A stretch of DNA of 47,002 nucleotides from a virus: IMG/VR virus record IMGVR_UViG_3300025309_000020, positions 1-47,002 of that record. One strand, 5' to 3'. A program made the position numbers and the translations under genes. Below are positions 19,839 through 27,406 of the stretch, in pieces; the stretch's first letter is position 1; every line of letters starts with the position of its first letter. The notes below the pieces were generated by a model. The model had not been told where the DNA came from. It saw only the letters and a list, made by a program, of their open reading frames with translations, and searched no databases.

Positions 19839-20549
19839 CTACCCTAAATTTTCAATCTGTTTATTGATCATCGGGATCAAGGTCTTTCCATGTATCTCAG
19901 CAAAGTTCTCGATCCGTTCTTTGACAAGTTTGTAAATGGCCTTGTAGTGGAGTCCTTGCGCCATTCCGTCTTCAATCGCTTTCGTAACAATCTCGTCGGC
20001 ACAGATGACGATTGAAAGCTGTTGAAGATTGAGAATTTCCCTGATGTTTTTGAATTTCTGCTCAATGAAAAAAAGCGCTTTGTTTTGCATCGTTGAAATG
20101 TTCGCATAATACCGTTCGGCATTTTTACTGCCTTGCTTTTTGGCATACTCGACAAATCGCTGAATTGTGTCGGTCTCCACTTTTCTTTTCTGCTTGCCGG
20201 TGTTCCGTGTTTCGAGCCATTGCGCATTTTGCCGCTGAGAGGCCAAATCGGCTATAACTCGCTTCGCCCGGTAAAACTCCCTGGTGAGCCTGAATTTGAA
20301 ATCAACGACAACATCAGAGTTTTTCATCATGGTAATGAGAAACGTTGCTTGCTCCTCATCCAGCCGACAAAAAGCTGTTGGCCTTCCTGCTGTCTTCTGG
20401 ATTTCAAATCCGAAAGGTCTGATCTCTTGAAACATCATTTCATACTTCCGGATCATTTTTATTAGGGCAGAGTGTTCTACTTTTAACTCTTCCCACATGT
20501 CTAAAGTTGACACGACCGGCACGTCTTTTACTATCTTCACCATGTTCAT
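19839..20549 (-). CDS. Rha-family phage regulatory protein
   Basis: 236 residues from ATG 20549 (MNMVKIVKDVPVVSTLDM). The N-terminal ~115 residues match pRha: VVSTLDMWEELKVEHSALIK for the first helices, then GRPTAFCRLDEEQATFLIT and DFKFRLTREFYRAKRVI. The C-terminal ~85 residues form the separate domain duplicated at 16332-16610. Rha proteins are regulators linked to lysogeny and host interference. It is the first gene of the leftward operon, under the 20595-20624 promoter. The long upstream open frame (to 20903) is not coding: it is antisense to the structured leader. Confidence 0.8.
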   Translation of the reverse strand: MNMVKIVKDVPVVSTLDMWEELKVEHSALIKMIRKYEMMFQEIRPFGFEIQKTAGRPTAFCRLDEEQATFLITMMKNSDVVVDFKFRLTREFYRAKRVIADLASQRQNAQWLETRNTGKQKRKVETDTIQRFVEYAKKQGSKNAERYYANISTMQNKALFFIEQKFKNIREILNLQQLSIVICADEIVTKAIEDGMAQGLHYKAIYKLVKERIENFAEIHGKTLIPMINKQIENLG

Positions 20550-20594
20550 ATTTTTTAGTCCATAAAGGTTTTTATTCACTTCAGCTTTAAATTG

Positions 20595-20624
20595 ATAATA
20601 ATCTATTGACAGCCTGTTGGTCAA
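20595..20624 (-). promoter_or_regulatory. Leftward early promoter
   Basis: Minus strand TTGACC (20619-20624), an 18-bp spacer, TATTAT (20595-20600); the transcript would start near 20588, ~40 nt before the Rha start. It overlaps the rightward promoter, so the two should exclude each other. Confidence 0.65.
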
Positions 20625-20634
20625 GTGATAAATT
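20606..20634 (+). promoter_or_regulatory. Rightward promoter overlapping the leftward one; shared dyad
   Basis: Consensus TTGACA (20606-20611), 17-bp spacer, TAAATT (20629-20634). Together with the opposing -35 it makes a perfect inverted repeat TTGAC-N9-GTCAA (20606-20624), an obvious operator candidate. Transcription starts near 20641 and first passes through a ~320-nt leader. Confidence 0.65.
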
Positions 20635-20715
20635 ACAGAGAATGGAAATAAGCAGTACCGATTGATTTTGAACCTTGGCATTTGAAATGTGAAAGTCAAC
20701 CGAAAGAGGCACAAT

Positions 20716-20781
20716 ATGCACCGTCCGGGGAAAGCCCGGAAATTAAAAACTGACCAGGTGACGGCTGCCAATTCCTGGTGA
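20716..20781 (+). CDS. Possible 21-residue leader peptide
   Basis: AAAGAGGCACAAT precedes ATG 20716. The frame encodes a basic peptide (MHRPGKARKLKTDQV...) and stops at 20779. It covers the first hairpin and the 5' arm of the long-range stem, so ribosomes on it could change the RNA fold. It may be fortuitous. Confidence 0.3.
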   Translation: MHRPGKARKLKTDQVTAANSW

Positions 20782-20950
20782 ACTAAAGAAAGAGCAGGGG
20801 CGAAGGACAACAGCCCTATACAACCTGGGCAGGCCACGACCCAACAACTCCGTGGGCAACGAAGGGGAACGTCGTCACCTGGTGGCAAAAAAGGGCGTGA
20901 CAAGCCGGGAGAGACCGGCGCTTAATTGAAAACCAGCCGGTAAGCCCGGC
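20724..20950 (+). ncRNA. Multi-stem structured leader RNA (unrecognised)
   Basis: No protein-coding signal dominates. Stems read by eye: TCCGGG/CCCGGA (20724-20729/20735-20740). A perfect 10-bp long-range helix ACCAGGTGAC/GTCACCTGGT (20753-20762/20874-20883). Directly stacked on it, GGCTGCC with GGCA-g-GCC (20763-20769/20828-20835). AGGG/CCCT (20796-20799/20814-20817). Two successive GCCGG/CCGGC hairpins (20904-20919, 20936-20950). ACCAGG (20753-20758) can alternatively pair with nearby CCTGGT (20774-20779), giving two exclusive states. It ends just before the ribosome-binding site of the ASCH gene. It matches no RNA class I can name; a riboswitch-like or protein-bound leader is inference. 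Confidence 0.6.
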
Positions 20951-20967
20951 GCAACCTGGGGGATGAA

Positions 20968-21306
20968 ATGCCGCGAAACATGAGCTTTGCCATGACGGCC
21001 AGCCAGATTTTAGCCGGAACAAAAACCATTACCCGGCGTTTCGGTTGGTGGAAACTGCAACCCGGCGATGATCTTTGGGCGGTCGAAAAAAGCATGGGTT
21101 TAAAGAAGGGCGAGAAGGTTAAGAAGTTGCGGAAAATTCGTATTATGGTGGTTGGCCTAGAGCCGCTAAACGCCATCACCGCCGACGATTGCGCACGGGA
21201 AGGGTTCCCGGAAATGAGCCCACCTGATTTTGTGGCAATGCTTTGTAGGCATTACAAATGCCAGCCTGATAAAATTGTCAACAGGATTGAGTTTTATTAT
21301 CTGTGA
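20968..21306 (+). CDS. ASCH-domain protein
   Basis: 112 residues; ATG 20968 after GGGGGATGAA. It has the phage ASCH pattern SFAMTASQILAGTKTITRR at the N-terminus, then GWWKLQPGDDLWAVEKSMGL, KKGEKVKKL, and a C-terminal AREGFPEMSP...NRIEFYYL. ASCH domains are PUA-like beta barrels that bind RNA or modified nucleosides; some hydrolyse N4-acetylcytidine. It is the first gene behind the structured leader, which makes that RNA a candidate ligand (inference). Confidence 0.85.
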   Translation: MPRNMSFAMTASQILAGTKTITRRFGWWKLQPGDDLWAVEKSMGLKKGEKVKKLRKIRIMVVGLEPLNAITADDCAREGFPEMSPPDFVAMLCRHYKCQPDKIVNRIEFYYL

Positions 21307-21314
21307 GGGAAGCG

Positions 21315-21614
21315 ATGATACACCTAAATAAAGGCCCCGATAAACCGCACGAATGGGTTACCGAGGAAGAGTTCGAAAAGCGGTATCCCGCCCTTGCCAC
21401 TGCAATCCGGGAGAAACCGGACGAAAACGAGCACGGTCAGAAACTCAAGGCTATGCGGCTAAAAAGAGGAATTACCATTCGCCAGCTTTCGATAGCTACC
21501 GGGGAATCTTGCGCAGAAATTTGCAATATTGAGCAAGGCAGAAAAAATATAACTCCAGAGATCAACGACAAATACTGCCTGGGGTTAAACGACGCCGACC
21601 GTACCCTCAAATAA
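21315..21614 (+). CDS. XRE-family helix-turn-helix protein
   Basis: 99 residues from ATG 21315 (GAGGGAAGCG upstream), 8 nt after the ASCH stop. The HTH is at ~45-80: LKAMRLKRGITIRQLSIATG then ICNIEQGRKNITPEI. The N-terminal 40 residues are a separate acidic segment. It probably regulates this rightward cassette and the overlapping promoters at 20595-20634. Confidence 0.8.
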   Translation: MIHLNKGPDKPHEWVTEEEFEKRYPALATAIREKPDENEHGQKLKAMRLKRGITIRQLSIATGESCAEICNIEQGRKNITPEINDKYCLGLNDADRTLK

Positions 21615-21681
21615 TACGGGAAAGTTTGCACCGGGGAGGCCGAGCGTCCGGCTTGATCCGGCAGTTAATTATGGGGGGAAT

Positions 21682-22020
21682 ATGGGAGACAGGGCAAACA
21701 TTGTTGTAAAAGAAGGTGATGACCAGGTATGCCTTTATACTCACTGGCGAGGGTCGGAGCTTCCGGATATTCTGCTTACAGCGATGAAGCGCGCTAAAGA
21801 CAGAATCACTGATTATCAATACCTGACGCGAATAATCTTCTGTGAAATGGTGAAAGGCCACGAGATGGAGTTGACCGGGTACGGGATCACATCAAAGGTC
21901 GGTGGTGGTGAAAACAGGATTATCACCGTTGACGTTGATAATAAAACTGTCAAAATTGGGATTAAAGGCGTCCCAATTGATTTTGAAGACCTTGTATCTT
22001 GCGACACTGCGGGGTGGTAA
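21682..22020 (+). CDS. Conserved phage protein, MGDRAN family
   Basis: 112 residues starting MGDRANIVVKEGDDQVCLYT, followed by HWRGSELP and YLTRIIFCEM, then TGYGITSKVGGGENRI. I recognise this as a widespread phage/bacterial family of unknown function with the fixed MGDRA start. GGGGGGAAT precedes ATG. The 67-nt gap upstream holds a possible TCCGGC/CCGGC pairing but no gene. Confidence 0.7.
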   Translation: MGDRANIVVKEGDDQVCLYTHWRGSELPDILLTAMKRAKDRITDYQYLTRIIFCEMVKGHEMELTGYGITSKVGGGENRIITVDVDNKTVKIGIKGVPIDFEDLVSCDTAGW

Positions 22021-22022
22021 CC

Positions 22023-22304
22023 ATGTGGCGAGATAGAAAATCAGGCGGTGAGGTAGTAAGCTCAACAAGGTCTTTTGGTGCGGTGACACTCCTTGTCCAT
22101 CAGAGCCCATATAAAAAAGGATGGTTCGCGACTTCATCCCCACTTTTTCTTGGGGTCCGCCTTGCAAGCCCCGATCTTGATCAAGCCAAGGCCCAGGCAT
22201 CGGCAAAGCTGCACGTCGTTCTGCAGGACGCCCTGGACGCTTTGATTGCCGAAAAACCGAAACCAGAGCGCCTTGAGCGCATCGACAAACTTTTAGCGGA
22301 GTGA
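22023..22304 (+). CDS. Hypothetical protein, 93 residues
   Basis: ATG 22023, 2 nt after the previous stop. Beta-rich N-terminus (SFGAVTLLVHQSPYKKGWF), then a helical C-terminus (KAQASAKLHVVLQDALDALI, KPERLERIDKLLAE). Not recognised. Confidence 0.65.
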   Translation: MWRDRKSGGEVVSSTRSFGAVTLLVHQSPYKKGWFATSSPLFLGVRLASPDLDQAKAQASAKLHVVLQDALDALIAEKPKPERLERIDKLLAE

Positions 22305-22308
22305 CGAC

Positions 22309-22410
22309 ATGGAGTTTTCGAGAGACGGCCCCAAGCAACCGCTGTACTCACCGCCAGGCACCGGAAAGCCGGGAGATGGCGCAACTGGCAATTATCACGA
22401 GAGGCTATAG
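22309..22410 (+). CDS. 33-residue peptide gene
   Basis: ATG 22309 with GCGGAGTGACGAC upstream. A Gly/Pro-rich hydrophilic peptide (YSPPGTGKPGDGATGNY). Last frame before the terminator; low complexity makes it uncertain. Confidence 0.4.
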   Translation: MEFSRDGPKQPLYSPPGTGKPGDGATGNYHERL

Positions 22411-22456
22411 CATGTTGAACTAAGCGAAAAACTGTACTCACACTTGCAATCAGATA

Positions 22457-22493
22457 GCCCACGCCGGATCGTCCGGCGTGGGCTTGTTTTTTT
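22457..22493 (+). terminator. Strong rho-independent terminator of the rightward cassette
   Basis: An 11-bp perfect stem GCCCACGCCGG/CCGGCGTGGGC (22457-22467/22473-22483), 5-nt loop, then TTGTTTTTTT. It also marks the end of the convergent late operon, whose last stop codon is at 22492-22494. Confidence 0.92.
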
Positions 22494-22917
22494 AATGATC
22501 CTCAATATCATGATCAAGGTTGTAAAATTTGATCCGCCCAACCTGCCCGACAAATGTCTCGGCATCGGCCCAATACGGCGCATCAATCGAAACGTCGAAA
22601 TAGCTGTCGGCTCCTGGCACCGGGTTAGCCAATATTCCGGAAATCGCGTCACAAGCGACCTGCAGGCATTGCTGCCATGATTTATCGGCAGCTGCCGGCC
22701 AAGTGGTAAGCTGCGGGTCGCGGGGGTCGGTGAGACTGGAAAACTGCCACTTTTTGAAAATCACCGACATGATATCTTTACCCCACCATGACGGCTTCTT
22801 GACGCGGTTGAGGATGGCGTGCGCTACTCCGGCCTGGCCCTGGATGGATTCGCCACGGGCTTCTCGCCAGATCGTCAGGGAAAGGAATGTTATGTCGGCT
22901 GCTTCTTGGTTTTTCAT
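22492..22917 (-). CDS. SleB-type cell-wall hydrolase (endolysin)
   Basis: 141 residues of the Hydrolase_2 (SleB) family. SLTIWREARGES carries the catalytic Glu19, then AGVAHAILNRVKKP, WQFSSL and a C-terminal GADSYFDVS. The family cuts the peptidoglycan sugar backbone. It has no signal peptide, so it would need the adjacent holin-like genes. It is the last gene of the late operon and overlaps the upstream membrane protein by 4 nt. Confidence 0.88.
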   Translation of the reverse strand: MKNQEAADITFLSLTIWREARGESIQGQAGVAHAILNRVKKPSWWGKDIMSVIFKKWQFSSLTDPRDPQLTTWPAAADKSWQQCLQVACDAISGILANPVPGADSYFDVSIDAPYWADAETFVGQVGRIKFYNLDHDIEDH

Positions 22918-23222
22918 TTTCTTTTCATGTCGACAATTGTCTGCATAATGGCATCGTATCGGTCAAGTATGATGCCAAAGCGTTTCTGGTTTTCTTCGTT
23001 GAACTGTTCGAGCAACGTCTTCATTTCGGCGAACTGTTTTTCCCCTTGCGAGAACTGTAAGGCGTTGATCTTCCCGCAACCAGCTTGCCGCTCTTCACAC
23101 AATTCTTTCGTAACAAAAACCTTGTTTTTCAAGTCCTGGACAATTTGCTGAAGTCGCCCCAGCCACATTGCTGAAATGAAAAAACCCAAAAACACACCCC
23201 ACCAGTCTTTAATGAATTCCAC
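22914..23222 (-). CDS. Holin-like or spanin-like membrane protein
   Basis: 102 residues. A short N-terminus, one transmembrane segment (WWGVFLGFFISAMWLGRL, ~7-24), then a long charged helical tail (QGEKQFAEMKTLLEQFNEEN). Position next to the endolysin supports a lysis role. The single helix plus coiled tail would suit an inner-membrane spanin or a hemolysin XhlA-like accessory. The exact class is unresolved. Confidence 0.55.
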   Translation of the reverse strand: MEFIKDWWGVFLGFFISAMWLGRLQQIVQDLKNKVFVTKELCEERQAGCGKINALQFSQGEKQFAEMKTLLEQFNEENQKRFGIILDRYDAIMQTIVDMKRK

Positions 23223-23230
23223 GGATCACC

Positions 23231-23635
23231 CTATGGTGCTGTCAAAATTGGCCGGTCACTTCCCGGCAGCGCGTTTCTCTTGCCAAACTGCGAGACACCC
23301 CACCGATACGCCTCTGCTCGTAACTCGGGAGCGCCATCTTCGATCATGCATGTTTTTAAATATTCGTCCACTGCATCCCGCCACAAGAGATCGAGTAACC
23401 CGAGCCGCATGAGATAATACAGGGCGTCATGGGCCAAACTCGCCCGCATATTAGTAGGATCGTCAACCGTTGGCCCGCTTGGGCCATCCCAGGCAAAATA
23501 ACGGTCCACGGTCAACTGGCCATCGGCTGTCAGGGTGACGAGGGGGGCGGTGATATCATTTGCCGTTTTGATTTGAGTCTGAAAAACTGCAGGCTCGCGC
23601 AATTGATATTTGTATCCGGAACAGTATTTTATCAT
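23231..23635 (-). CDS. DUF1353-like phage protein
   Basis: 134 residues. The DUF1353-like core is VDRYFAWDGPSGPT then MRASLAHDALYYLMRLGLL (HD-x-LY motif). The N-terminus is beta-rich. Frequently located between tail and lysis genes, function unknown. ATG 23635 overlaps the stop of the 41-residue membrane peptide. Confidence 0.65.
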   Translation of the reverse strand: MIKYCSGYKYQLREPAVFQTQIKTANDITAPLVTLTADGQLTVDRYFAWDGPSGPTVDDPTNMRASLAHDALYYLMRLGLLDLLWRDAVDEYLKTCMIEDGAPELRAEAYRWGVSQFGKRNALPGSDRPILTAP

Positions 23636-23757
23636 AAAATTGCCGCCAAAAACTGCAGGATGATCTCACGTTGCGCGGGAGTGAGTAGGGTCGAGCCGAG
23701 CGCCGCTGCTGCTGTAAAGATCGCTGTTGCAATTGCGATGATTTTCGTTTTCGTCAT
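23632..23757 (-). CDS. 41-residue membrane peptide (holin candidate)
   Basis: MTKTKIIAIATAIFTAAAAL begins a single hydrophobic helix; the rest is QREIILQFLAAIL. Its stop overlaps the DUF1353-like start (ATGA). Size, position in the lysis region and lack of other clear holins make it a candidate holin or exported peptide. Confidence 0.55.
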   Translation of the reverse strand: MTKTKIIAIATAIFTAAAALGSTLLTPAQREIILQFLAAIL

Positions 23758-23784
23758 GCCAGCCTCCAGCCGGTTAAATTACGC

Positions 23785-23979
23785 TCAACAGTTTGAGCAC
23801 AGCCACCGCACTTCATTTGTTAATTCATCAAACCCCACCGCGTGTAGATGTTCGCAAGAGTCCAACACCTCGCCTTGCAATAGCACTTTTGAGCACGGCT
23901 GTAAGTGGCAGTATTTGCCCGGTACGTGCCACACTGTGCCGTCTGGTTGCCGGTCCTGCCGGAGATTTACCGGCTTCAT
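23785..23979 (-). CDS. Small Cys-rich protein, 64 residues
   Basis: ATG 23979 overlaps the upstream stop (ATGA). KYCHLQPCSK, DSCEHLHAVG and a terminal WLCSNC give five Cys and several His: probable zinc binding. Family unknown. Confidence 0.6.
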   Translation of the reverse strand: MKPVNLRQDRQPDGTVWHVPGKYCHLQPCSKVLLQGEVLDSCEHLHAVGFDELTNEVRWLCSNC

Positions 23980-24392
23980 TGCCACTTTAGTCCAAACCTG
24001 CCCCACTGGACAACAAATCCGAGGCACTTCCAAATTGTGTCTTTAACTCGCTCCAGACACATCTCTTTTCCAATTTCGTGATCGAAATTGATGGGGTCAA
24101 CGCATGAGGATGTTTCGTATTGAACAAATCCGGTAACAAGATCCGCCGACAGGAAAACAGTTTTCCCATCTTCAAGACCGTGAGAATGGACTTCTTTTAT
24201 GAACCCATCAACCATCTCTTTATTGACCTTCGACGGGTCCGACCCCATAGGAAGGTATGCTTCTTCGAATCGGTCTTTTGGGGACCACGAAATGTATCCG
24301 TCAGGGGAATACTTTACAGCATATCCTTCCTTTCCGTCTTTTTCCTGTGGCCATGCCTCGATGATTTTCACACCTACGTAAAACTGTGTCAT
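23976..24392 (-). CDS. Phage Gp49/Gp66-like protein
   Basis: 138 residues. The first half has GYISWSPKDRFEEAYLPMG. The second half matches the N4 Gp49/Sf6 Gp66 pattern: SSCVDPINFDHEIGKEMC, then VKDTIWKCLGFVVQ. Family function is unknown; in this operon it sits between the lipoprotein and lysis genes. CAAGGAGTAAAAAA precedes ATG 24392. Confidence 0.6.
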   Translation of the reverse strand: MTQFYVGVKIIEAWPQEKDGKEGYAVKYSPDGYISWSPKDRFEEAYLPMGSDPSKVNKEMVDGFIKEVHSHGLEDGKTVFLSADLVTGFVQYETSSCVDPINFDHEIGKEMCLERVKDTIWKCLGFVVQWGRFGLKWQ

Positions 24393-24425
24393 TTTTTTAC
24401 TCCTTGAATATTTTTTAAGCCTGCT

Positions 24426-24878
24426 TCATTGGTTTGTACTTCGGTCAACGTTGCTCATATTCTCCCAGGATTGAGTCCTGGACACGGAAGCAGTAGCATC
24501 AAACGGGCTATCAATATGGCTACCCCTGTCGGCTGAGTTTTTCGGCATTATAAATGTGTTGTTGCTGCTACGGTTCAGGACAAAACCTTGCCCGCTGCCC
24601 CCTGAGCCACCATGCAAAATTCGAGTCAGTTCAAGGCCGATATTCAGGTACGGAATAAAGGCACTGATGATTCTGACCGGCCCGTCCTCTTGGCGATCAA
24701 GCGCCCCCGAATAGATTGCCGCGTTTAGTGTTGCAATACAGCCAGGCTCGCCCTGGCACTTTGCCGCAGAGGTTGCGATTGCGTCCAGGAGGGCGAGTTT
24801 GTCGGAGTTATCGCGGGCGCAGCCGGAGATCAGGAAGCCAGTGAACAGCCAGAACAGCAAGATTGCAAATGTTTTCAT
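24426..24878 (-). CDS. Phage-encoded lipoprotein
   Basis: 150 residues. The lipobox is LISGC after FAILLFWLFTGF (Cys ~20). Cys pairs follow at KCQGEPGC, then a Gly-rich and Ser/Asn-rich low-complexity tail. It is predicted to be anchored in the outer or inner membrane. It could be an o-spanin, an exclusion protein or a partner of the lyase upstream, which it overlaps by 4 nt. Confidence 0.7.
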   Translation of the reverse strand: MKTFAILLFWLFTGFLISGCARDNSDKLALLDAIATSAAKCQGEPGCIATLNAAIYSGALDRQEDGPVRIISAFIPYLNIGLELTRILHGGSGGSGQGFVLNRSSNNTFIMPKNSADRGSHIDSPFDATASVSRTQSWENMSNVDRSTNQ

Positions 24879-27406
24879 GGGGTCTCCTCAATGAAGTTCA
24901 TCGGCGCTGTGCCGAAGGTGAACGCTGCTTGTTGCCATGGTCCGGGGGGGCTGCACGCCGGGCATGAGCCGCCGCAATCTACGCCGGTTTCATCACCGTT
25001 TTGGATTAGGTCCGAGCAGGTTGGAGGTGTGCCTGATGCTATAATATATTGTACAGATCCTCCTAAAGCTGTAAAATCTACTGCTCCGTCAGGTCCAGAA
25101 TTTATAGGACTCTCGGCTATCTCAACCCCGTCTCTTGTAATAGTGATATCTGTGTTAATAGCGAAATCGGCAGCAAAAACCCTAATATTATCAGTGGTTG
25201 TGGTTGGAGTAATGGTTATTGTTGACTGGCTTGCCGATGAGTTTGAAAACAGCACAACTCTGTTAACTGTTTGGTCATCAATCAACACTCCCTCGAATGT
25301 GGCCCCGCTGAGGAGAGACATATTTGGTAATACCGCGTCTAAGTCGTTTGATGGACTATGGACAACCAGCACATTTGCAGTGCCTGTTGACCCAAGAGGG
25401 ATATTAACCCGAACTGCATTTATTTCAGAAACAGCAGCTTTGATGTTTGTACTCAGCGTATCGGTAACATCTGTTTTGGTTATGTTTGCAGTGGGAATCA
25501 ATACATTTGTCTCTATTTTACTGACTGACCCGGCCCATGATATTTTTTGACCAGATATCGTTGGGTCCCCTGCATAGTGTATTTGAGATACCATATCACC
25601 AGATTCATGTTGATTAATAATATCATGGACTATTATATAGCTCTCGCCCGTTGTTTCTGCGCTATGGACAACTGATCTGTAAGCTGAGTCAACAACCTTA
25701 CCACCACCACCACCACCTGTCGTTATATCAAGGTATGCCCCCGTGAGATCAGCTTTGGCGTACCGCATCGGCGTGGTCCCTACAATGGTTGTTGTTATGT
25801 TGGCCCTTCCAAACTCGGTAACTGGTACATCATAAACAGACGCATATCTATACATCCCGCCAGGACATGATAAGTTGCCACCATAATATGAGGTAACTGA
25901 GTGAGAAACTGTGTTTATATTGTAGTGCTCTGGTGCTCCATTGCTGGTTGCTAAATTAGTATCGGCAATATTGTTAATAATTAACGGCTCATTGCCATAA
26001 ATAGTATAGGACCCGGTATGCGCTAGGTCACCACGAGTGTACATTGAGATAGTTTCAGCTGCCCTGAACTCTAGGAATATATCATCCGATCCCCATCCAG
26101 TGCGCGAAATAAACAAATCAGAACCATGAGTGAATATAGACTCAGGCAGTGCTGTGTAGTCTACGACAGCACCATCGTTATCATAATATAAAAACCAGTC
26201 AGCAGCATAATGTGGGGATATTTCAGCATAGTTCGTATATGGGGCAAAGGTTTTTTTTAGGAAATCCCTGCCCCTCTTCGCCGAATCAGTAGCGTACCGT
26301 CCTGAAAAAAACGCCACGTCTGTGAATTGCCTTGCCCAATCGTTTATGCTGTATTCACCAAATGTTCCTTCTACATACATATTTGTCGGGTCAGGTAAAC
26401 TACGATATATGTCAAAATCTATTTGCTCATCTACCCACGATCCGGTTGTCAGGAAAAACGGGTTAAGGTCAGTTGTTGCGGTCCTAAACACCTCCATAAT
26501 AGCCAGGGTGTAAAAAGCGGTTCGGTTGGTGTGGTATTCCCCACCATCTGTACCATGCCCTCCCTGCATTACTGTGTTTTTAAACGGTATCAATTGATCC
26601 TCTAAATAATCCCACGAACCTTCTAGATAATACTCTGAGTTGTGAATTGCATCACCCCTTCCGTCAGCTAACTCATTATCCTCATAGCTGGCCAGGGCCA
26701 TTGCTGCCCTCCCCCGCATTGCTGTCAGCATCAGGTTCGCCTCAGGTAGCAATGTTGCGGGGTCTGAGCCCAAAGCAATATACTCCTCGTGACTCTCGAC
26801 CATTGGGAACATTACGTCATTTATCCAGGTAAAAAATGTATCCAGAAACGACGAATCTCCAGACAGCAATGCATCGCCATCTACATTATAAATGAGGTCG
26901 TAAACCCTTGCTAAGTAAAATAAATGGATAGAGCCATAATCCCTGTTTGGGTTGGAACCCCATGGCTCATTATCATTATATCCACAAGCATCATTAGCCA
27001 AATCCAACATCATTTGTTTTGCAAAGTTGGCATACTCGACAGCAGGAACACTGTTAAGGGTGCCGTTCGGGTACATCTGATAATACATGCCCATTGACAC
27101 AAAGGACCCGAGCACACCATCAGGAGCCACAGACCACGGCATATCTGCGCAAGATTTTCCGCTTGTCCAGGTATGCAATGTTGAGTCCCAATATGTTGTC
27201 ATATAGGAGACAGCATCGGCGATCATGTTATCGTAAACTGGATTATCAGTCGTTTTAGCCCGGAGGTTTGCAAGATCTGACTCATTGACTAATATTCTCG
27301 GGTGATTGTTTAAAATTCGGGCGGTGCCATCGAGAATAATGGCATAATCAGCAACCGCCTGGGATGATAATAACAAACTGGCCATCAAGGTTAACAACAA
27401 TCTCAT
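24875..27406 (-). CDS. Secreted heparinase II/III-like polysaccharide lyase
   Basis: 843 residues. A signal peptide MRLLLTLMASLLLSSQAVA is followed by an alpha-toroid domain opening with NNHPRILVNESDLANLRAK (~33-51). The candidate catalytic stretch GTDGGEYHTNRTAFY lies in its C-terminal part. A beta-sandwich heparinase II/III-like domain follows, with FISRTGWGSDDIFLEFRA and DLAHTGSYTIYGNEPLIINN. Near the C-terminus is a Cys-rich CSDLIQNGDETGVDCGGSC motif, common in exported bacterial proteins. Family enzymes cleave uronic-acid polysaccharides by beta-elimination. Location among tail-fibre genes suggests a capsule/exopolysaccharide depolymerase, yet the signal peptide argues for secretion by the infected or lysogenic cell. 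Confidence 0.75.
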   Translation of the reverse strand: MRLLLTLMASLLLSSQAVADYAIILDGTARILNNHPRILVNESDLANLRAKTTDNPVYDNMIADAVSYMTTYWDSTLHTWTSGKSCADMPWSVAPDGVLGSFVSMGMYYQMYPNGTLNSVPAVEYANFAKQMMLDLANDACGYNDNEPWGSNPNRDYGSIHLFYLARVYDLIYNVDGDALLSGDSSFLDTFFTWINDVMFPMVESHEEYIALGSDPATLLPEANLMLTAMRGRAAMALASYEDNELADGRGDAIHNSEYYLEGSWDYLEDQLIPFKNTVMQGGHGTDGGEYHTNRTAFYTLAIMEVFRTATTDLNPFFLTTGSWVDEQIDFDIYRSLPDPTNMYVEGTFGEYSINDWARQFTDVAFFSGRYATDSAKRGRDFLKKTFAPYTNYAEISPHYAADWFLYYDNDGAVVDYTALPESIFTHGSDLFISRTGWGSDDIFLEFRAAETISMYTRGDLAHTGSYTIYGNEPLIINNIADTNLATSNGAPEHYNINTVSHSVTSYYGGNLSCPGGMYRYASVYDVPVTEFGRANITTTIVGTTPMRYAKADLTGAYLDITTGGGGGGKVVDSAYRSVVHSAETTGESYIIVHDIINQHESGDMVSQIHYAGDPTISGQKISWAGSVSKIETNVLIPTANITKTDVTDTLSTNIKAAVSEINAVRVNIPLGSTGTANVLVVHSPSNDLDAVLPNMSLLSGATFEGVLIDDQTVNRVVLFSNSSASQSTITITPTTTTDNIRVFAADFAINTDITITRDGVEIAESPINSGPDGAVDFTALGGSVQYIIASGTPPTCSDLIQNGDETGVDCGGSCPACSPPGPWQQAAFTFGTAPMNFIEETP

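Noticed and set aside
20550-20903. Long N-terminal extension of the Rha gene (open frame to 20903)
   Set aside because: It is antisense to the structured leader, lacks a ribosome-binding site, and the Rha domain begins naturally at 20549 behind its own promoter.
20765-20929. Rightward frames through the structured leader (one of ~55 codons, another of ~37 codons)
   Set aside because: No usable start codon with a ribosome-binding site; all three frames are open because the region is T-poor, and pairing potential explains the composition better. A TGA read-through (selenocysteine) version was also considered and has no support.
20724-20950. Group I/II intron, tmRNA, RNase P RNA or a second hammerhead in the leader
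   Set aside because: The core motifs of these classes (domain V, GUGYG start, P7/P3 core, CUGANGA with GAAA) are absent.
24891-25550. 219-codon rightward frame opposite the lyase
   Set aside because: Shadow of a Ser/Thr/Val-rich coding region; no promoter or ribosome-binding site and the leftward gene is well supported.
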